Source of the DNA: Paraburkholderia sp. BCC1886
Lineage (GTDB): Bacteria > Pseudomonadota > Gammaproteobacteria > Burkholderiales > Burkholderiaceae
Length of the DNA stretch: 64,000 bases
Direction of reading: 5' to 3'
NCBI RefSeq assembly: GCF_900996245.1
Contig: NZ_CAAJGK010000074.1
Span: 310,001-374,000, forward strand
Program-made: the position numbers and the translations under genes
In this document: positions 63,101 through 64,000 of the stretch, piece by piece
How the letters are laid out: the number at the start of each line of letters is the position of its first letter
How positions within the stretch are numbered: the stretch's first letter is position 1
The notes under the pieces: model-generated
What the model was told of the DNA's origin: nothing
Databases searched by the model: none
The model's input: the letters and a program-made list of their open reading frames with translations, nothing else

Positions 63101-63227
63101 CGTCTTTGGTGCTGTAACACATGCTTATGGCGGCTCAACGGCATTGGAGGTTGGCGTTGGAACACCGGGCGCATTCAGCTTTGGCGTGCTTCCTTGGGGG
63201 CATTCCACTCAAACCACAGGAAAGTAA
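54114..63227 (+). CDS. Giant filamentous haemagglutinin/CdiA-type two-partner-secreted protein
   Basis: A 3037-residue exoprotein. The N-terminus is an extended signal peptide (ESPR-like MNKNNYRLVFSRLRNMLVAV, then hydrophobic core, cleavage likely after SSA at 71). A TPS secretion domain follows (about 72-330; VIANGSGIAVNGGGFINT). Long beta-helix haemagglutinin repeats run to about 1350, then a non-repeat zone with aromatic segments, then Ser/Asn-rich haemagglutinin repeats (about 1760-2560). A hydrophobic Ala/Gly region and an FNRQLH pre-toxin-like motif near 2756 precede a distinct C-terminus (about 2915-3037) of lower GC. It is expected to need a TpsB partner, not seen here. It probably delivers a C-terminal toxin to neighbours. 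Confidence 0.92.
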   Translation: MNKNNYRLVFSRLRNMLVAVEETATATGKESGQTTERRGDHPARHGALFTLRQIAFAALALLGVLPSWSSAQIVPGGARAPTVVQTPNGLEQVNINRPSGAGVSMNTYGQFDVQQKGAILNNSPVTVQTQQAGMINGNPNFGPGQSARVIVNQVNSSAASQINGHLEVAGQRAEVVIANGSGIAVNGGGFINTSRAILTTGMPNFSPDGSLAGFSVSGGNISIQGAGLNASDVDQVDLLARAVQANAAIYAKNLNVVTGANSIARDSLAATPIAGTGSTPGVSIDVSSLGGMYANRIVLVGTEAGVGVSLKGVVAANAGDLVLTSAGKLVLAAQTNASGNIVASAQDIDNSGTTYARQNANLSASGALTNSGMIAAQQNTTAKTGSVSSTGTLASGVYGDGSLAQTGDLNVYASGTVVASGRNVAGGNARVSGAAVNLAGATNSASGALVLAANGGDLNLSDATTTAGAALTARAAGTLTNDNGAMSSGGAQTITASALSNRGGQIVSGSTLTENVAGQTINQGGTMQAAGALASSSAALDNSGGHIASLNADGVSITTTGLLNNGASGTGAGNISGNGNLALQAGQIANAGSITAVQNLIASAVQTLFNSGTFANNANLTLSAGSMLSNAGQFSTAGALTLSAATFNNSGGTASASQSTLHAANLVNHRGTITQTGTGAMTLDVSGTLDNSAGGTLQTNSTDLTLAPAVLDNDGGTITHAGTGKLSINAGNGAGAISNVGGRIATNGQSTVQGGTLNNAAGSVIGQNGLTATVGGALNNANGKLLSNTDTTITSGTLNNNGGQIGAGTKETISTGSLTNSGGSIVAPDLTLTATTTLDNSSGDIEANQLALKATDLLNRGGNITQYGASSMGFDVSGALDNSNGGTLQTNSTDFTLAPGALNNNDGSIIDAGTGKLTIKPGNGSGSFSNVGGKIISAGQIDAQAASLNNANGVLAAQGRISANIAGDLNNSQGSVRSLSSLTLASGGMLTNTNGQIQSGTGAAGDTSTSGIQAAALDNTNGLVSNLGTGEMTVHGGSQTLNSGGVITGNGNVAVDTSALVNTQNGQVSGADVTVQGDTVDNSGGKIGSFAGSNGDVAIKTTGAVTNANGQIGATHDLAVNAATLTGGGSYSAANDVAVTVQGDFAPTPDVQFNAGHDLTFTLPGTFSNNALVEAANNLNVNAADVQNSGVMMAGGTLTTHSNTLENTGTVVGGSVSLNATQSLTNTGPTALIGATDSNGTLELLSNDIENRDDTTATDTQATTAIYGLGKVVLAGGKNTDGSYINANLIRNQSALIESAGDMELHAAQVTNTRTTMTTTGLNQPVAPVLLDELGISLSGRTGQVGVQDPNSIGGVYTDPPHGGQWNSTYQYTTYTGVALANLIAGISPQAQIVSGGNLDASNVGLFQNYWSAVAAVGNIAAPMTLDQNSWQGQTAPQVQVTYSGEYHYNNYDNTEHDWQLPFGDAPFVGSRPGGYTQAAPAYIRPYSLPDYESSFVTGGTLSGNGISIDNTAGNAGVPSLNLAPGQAMSGVNINGISGNASGGKSGAASVSGGGSMVDPAIASATAQNVLQNLSVPQGGLFSPATASGATYLIETNPAFTNQKTFISSDYYLQQLGLNPQTIEKRLGDGFYEQQLVRNQITSLTGKAVLGPYTDLQGMYESLLAAGASLSKSLDLPLGMSLTPEQVAALTSNVIIMQTETVNGQQVLVPVVYLAKASQQNVNGPLIAATDIDIQNAQTFTNSGTVQAGNTMSIQGNEISNAFGTLQSGGLMSLNMKGNIDLTSATVNAGSLALNAGGDLLLNTAVKTVDQVSATGATRTTSTLGPIANLNVAGNAAIVTGGNFEQNAGNLNVGGNLGMAVGGNYDIGSVQTGEHKIVERANGVSNTDINQTTGSSVNVGGVSLIGVGGDLTATGANINLAGGGVVAANGNVTLQAAKATSTTDSNSSGSDSHGSYSESLHRSDDALTATTLNAGNSLTVAAGKDINVTGSAISLDAGTATLAATGNVNIAAATETHVENSQEQHRHSNVVSGKEVASSSNTTTTLSQGSLVSADAVSIASGNDINVKGSTIVGSNDVNLAAVGNVTITTSQDTQTSQSSYSERSTGFGVGGGIGISYGTRAQTDTANDTTVSNNASTVGSLNGSVNISAGKDLHVTGSDLIAAQNVTGTGQNVTIDSAVDTAHHDESHEVKQSGFTLAIKAPVIDAISNTVDQSRAASRSKDDRAAALHGMAAASGAIDSLGAAGAALGDIANGQKPEAKIELSYGSSHSKSTYTEDSTTNRGSSVAAGGTAAFAATGDGTPGSGNLTIAGSNVNANDVILAASNKVNLVNTTDTDSTRSTNESSSGSVGISYGTSGFGVDASMSKAHGNANSDSAIVNNTHINAGNSATILSSGDTNIIGANVNARQVNADVGGNLNIASVQDTMTSAAHQESSGGGFSVSQGGASGSFSSQHGDASGNYVGVNEQAGIQAGEGGFNVNVKGITDLKGATIASTADAANNNLSTGTLTFSDIQNSSSYNVHSGGIGGGVTLGDGGSNYATHGSTSGLNTGGVVPMLSQNDSGSDSATTRSAISAGNISVTDAAHQTQDVAGLSRDATNTNGTVAKLPDVNNLLDRQSDMMAAASAAGEAVSRRVGDFAQSKYDEAKASGDQAGMDAWKEGGIARAEMQAAGAAIVTGLAGGNAVGGAAGAAIASIAAGKLNELSGAIAGANPTGSADAYSALGNIVANAIATGAGGAIGGNAGAVSGYNVDRFNRQLHQPEKTKAQQIAAAAKDQGLTNPDGSPITAAQIENGMRAANNNQYGEIAATGVVVPLNASTPAGAVYDTAGMKLVTDSTGNYLVQDPSMLATPSKAVQDLITQSTGGANSPYSWGTSSTQAATPKVDPYGPFSPGFNTGDYSAGFGEHGRGLAPDYATTSVSVLSGSGTAALNLYDGSSYISGGVSMTNPSAVSYQPGFSSSIGYIFGAKSAEDTRNFLAGDGNQAFISVPTPFGINVFGAVTHAYGGSTALEVGVGTPGAFSFGVLPWGHSTQTTGK
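56047..57115 (+). repeat. Internal duplication in the haemagglutinin repeats, 573-bp period
   Basis: The coding sequence around 56201 recurs at 56774, exactly 573 bases (191 codons) later. Both give the peptide GGTLQTNSTD followed by similar blocks (TLAP, AGTGKL, SNVGGRI or SNVGGKI). The surrounding ~190 residues align in the same order with moderate divergence, so this is an older tandem duplication. Confidence 0.7.
62859..63227 (+). other. Candidate C-terminal toxin domain (part of the exoprotein gene)
   Basis: The last ~122 codons (from about YATTSVSVLSGSG to the stop) differ from the rest. GC is 86 of 180 bases over 62881-63060 by hand count, against 40 of 60 for 62281-62340. The protein sequence is compact and Gly/aromatic-rich with single His, Glu and Lys candidates, and has no haemagglutinin repeats. 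It resembles a polymorphic toxin tip; I cannot name its activity. Confidence 0.6.
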
Positions 63228-63230
63228 CTA

Positions 63231-63236
63231 AGGAGG
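63231..63236 (+). promoter_or_regulatory. Perfect Shine-Dalgarno of the 45-residue gene
   Basis: AGGAGG lies five bases before the ATG at 63242 and three bases after the exoprotein stop codon. It is the main evidence that the small frame is a translated gene. Confidence 0.85.
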
Positions 63237-63241
63237 CTTAA

Positions 63242-63379
63242 ATGGCCGCAGGTGGAGGTCCAACCCCTGAGCAATGGGCGAAAATGACGCGCGGACAAAA
63301 GCTAGCTTATTGGATTTGTGTTGGAGCCGCGTTCGCCTTGATAAGTGGATTGTTGATTAAAAAGTTCTTCTTCAGTTAA
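63242..63379 (+). CDS. Small 45-residue membrane protein, candidate immunity partner
   Basis: A short frame directly after the exoprotein stop, with a perfect AGGAGG. It begins MAAGGGPTPEQWAKMTRGQK, then has one hydrophobic helix (about residues 21-39: LAYWICVGAAFALISGLLI) and ends KKFFFS. The positive end and single helix suggest an inner-membrane anchor. GC falls to 26 of 60 bases over 63301-63360. Its position is that of a cdiI/bcpI immunity gene, though known immunity proteins are usually larger, so a small accessory role is also possible. Confidence 0.65.
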   Translation: MAAGGGPTPEQWAKMTRGQKLAYWICVGAAFALISGLLIKKFFFS

Positions 63380-63383
63380 AGCA

Positions 63384-63410
63384 ACAAACCCAGCCTCATG
63401 CTGGGTTTGT
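63384..63410 (+). terminator. Terminator-like hairpin after the small gene
   Basis: An 11-bp perfect stem (ACAAACCCAGC/GCTGGGTTTGT) with a five-base loop begins four bases after the stop codon. The following T content is low, so termination strength is uncertain. It lies between convergent genes. Confidence 0.65.
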
Positions 63411-63425
63411 CGTTTGTAGCGTCGT

Positions 63426-63656
63426 TCAATCTGGCGTGATGACGAGCCTGCCGTGTTCGACCTCGATTCTCACGCGCTGGCCGGGATCGAAGCCGGCCTG
63501 CTCAAGCCACTTGCCGGCGATACGCAGCCACGGAAAAAACGTGGGAGTTCGCCACGGTCGGCCCGGTTTCGGGCTGGGTCGCCAGCGCATGATCTGCTGG
63601 ATGGTGGCGTGTCGCTCGGGATGAGCGGTCAATGCTTTAAGATTGGCGTCAGCCAT
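63426..63656 (-). CDS. SymE-family type I toxin-like protein
   Basis: A 76-residue protein starting MADANLKALTAHPERHATIQ (63656, GGAGA upstream). Its C-terminal half has the SymE pattern: FFPWLRIAGKWLEQAGFDPG, then RVRIEVEHGRLVITPD. SymE is an AbrB-fold RNA endonuclease or nucleoid-binding toxin, normally silenced by an antisense RNA. SymE-like genes are frequent beside polymorphic toxin loci in Burkholderia. No antisense RNA promoter was identified by eye. Confidence 0.75.
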   Translation of the reverse strand: MADANLKALTAHPERHATIQQIMRWRPSPKPGRPWRTPTFFPWLRIAGKWLEQAGFDPGQRVRIEVEHGRLVITPD

Positions 63657-63751
63657 GATCAGTTCTCCAAGTGAACTGGTAGTGGTCAGCGGGCTGTATG
63701 GGTTGCCGCCCATGCGGCCCGCGCTTCTTCTACTGCTTTAAATCTCTTTCC

Positions 63752-64000
63752 TTACGGCTGGGTCTGTGCCAGCACCGTCTCAAGCATGTCGGACACGAAG
63801 CGTTGCCGCGCCTTTGATGGCTGGCTGATTGCCTCGATCTGCTGTTGCAGCTTCGAGGACGGGCCGCGTTTGCCGTGTCGGGCGACGTTCTGCCCGAGCA
63901 GTTCATCGGATGAGAGCACAAGCGTTCTGGTCAACTCTGGTAGCAGCGAGACGGGCAAACCAGGCGGGACGAAGTTGCTTCGTGATGCGATGTAATTGAG
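63752..64000 (-). CDS. C-terminal part of a probable XRE-family regulator (cut by window edge)
   Basis: An open minus-strand frame enters at the right edge and ends at 63752; 82 residues are visible. The visible part includes LVLSSDELLGQ, then GKRGPSSKLQQQIEAISQ and RQRFVSDMLETVLAQTQP. This layout is typical of the region after the HTH in small XRE regulators. The HTH itself is outside the window. It may control the SymE-like gene 95 bases downstream. Confidence 0.6.
   Translation of the reverse strand, partial: LNYIASRSNFVPPGLPVSLLPELTRTLVLSSDELLGQNVARHGKRGPSSKLQQQIEAISQPSKARQRFVSDMLETVLAQTQP

Overview
The window looks like a chromosome segment of a Burkholderia-group betaproteobacterium, most likely Paraburkholderia. 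The reasons are the high GC content, a Burkholderia-type phasin, a pyruvate dehydrogenase E3 with its own lipoyl domain, the PDH genes beside a FixLJ-like pair, an imuA-imuB-dnaE2 mutasome and a very large two-partner-secretion exoprotein. This assignment rests on gene content and remembered family features, not on a database search. No rRNA, tRNA, CRISPR array or insertion sequence was seen.

Region 1 (1-6.4 kb, minus strand): low-molecular-weight phosphatase, then the iron-sulphur assembly operon iscR-iscS-iscU-iscA-hscB-hscA-fdx (fdx runs off the left edge). Two IscR boxes overlap the iscR promoter and an intrinsic terminator lies between iscA and hscB. Region 2 (6.4-13.5 kb): a small membrane protein, a Gly-rich lipoprotein, lutA-lutB for lactate oxidation (no lutC beside them) with a divergent IclR regulator, a PBP7-type endopeptidase, and a phasin with a repeat-flanked promoter. 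Region 3 (13.5-23.4 kb): aceE-aceF-lpdA on the minus strand and a divergent histidine kinase/response regulator pair. Region 4 (23.5-31.4 kb): folD, an acyltransferase, oligopeptidase A, a CodA-like amidohydrolase, an Asp/Glu racemase and an SRAP protein. Region 5 (31.4-36.7 kb): imuA-imuB-dnaE2 under a consensus LexA box, with the SRAP gene directly downstream on the same strand. Region 6 (36.7-40.4 kb): a DMT exporter with a divergent AraC regulator, and an ABC-F ATPase.

Region 7 (40.5-50.6 kb) is a tightly packed nine-gene minus-strand operon: GntR regulator, SDR, BKACE enzyme, MBL hydrolase, sugar-type binding protein, double ATPase, a permease in which two permease units are fused, a lambda-crystallin-like dehydrogenase and an SMP-30 lactonase. 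It reads as uptake and breakdown of a lactone or 3-hydroxy acid through a beta-keto acid; I do not recognise it as a described pathway. Region 8 (50.7-53.7 kb): Dps, an SRPBCC protein, an F420-reductase-like protein and a divergent LysR regulator.

Region 9 (54-64 kb): a 3037-residue filamentous haemagglutinin/CdiA-type protein. Its mRNA leader holds two interlocked perfect inverted repeats, one covering the start codon. The last ~120 residues and a 45-residue membrane ORF behind a perfect Shine-Dalgarno have clearly lower GC than the upstream repeats, as expected of an exchangeable toxin/immunity cassette. A SymE-like toxin and the C-terminal part of a probable XRE regulator follow on the opposite strand; no TpsB transporter gene is visible. 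The most interesting parts are this cassette with its leader, and the nine-gene operon.
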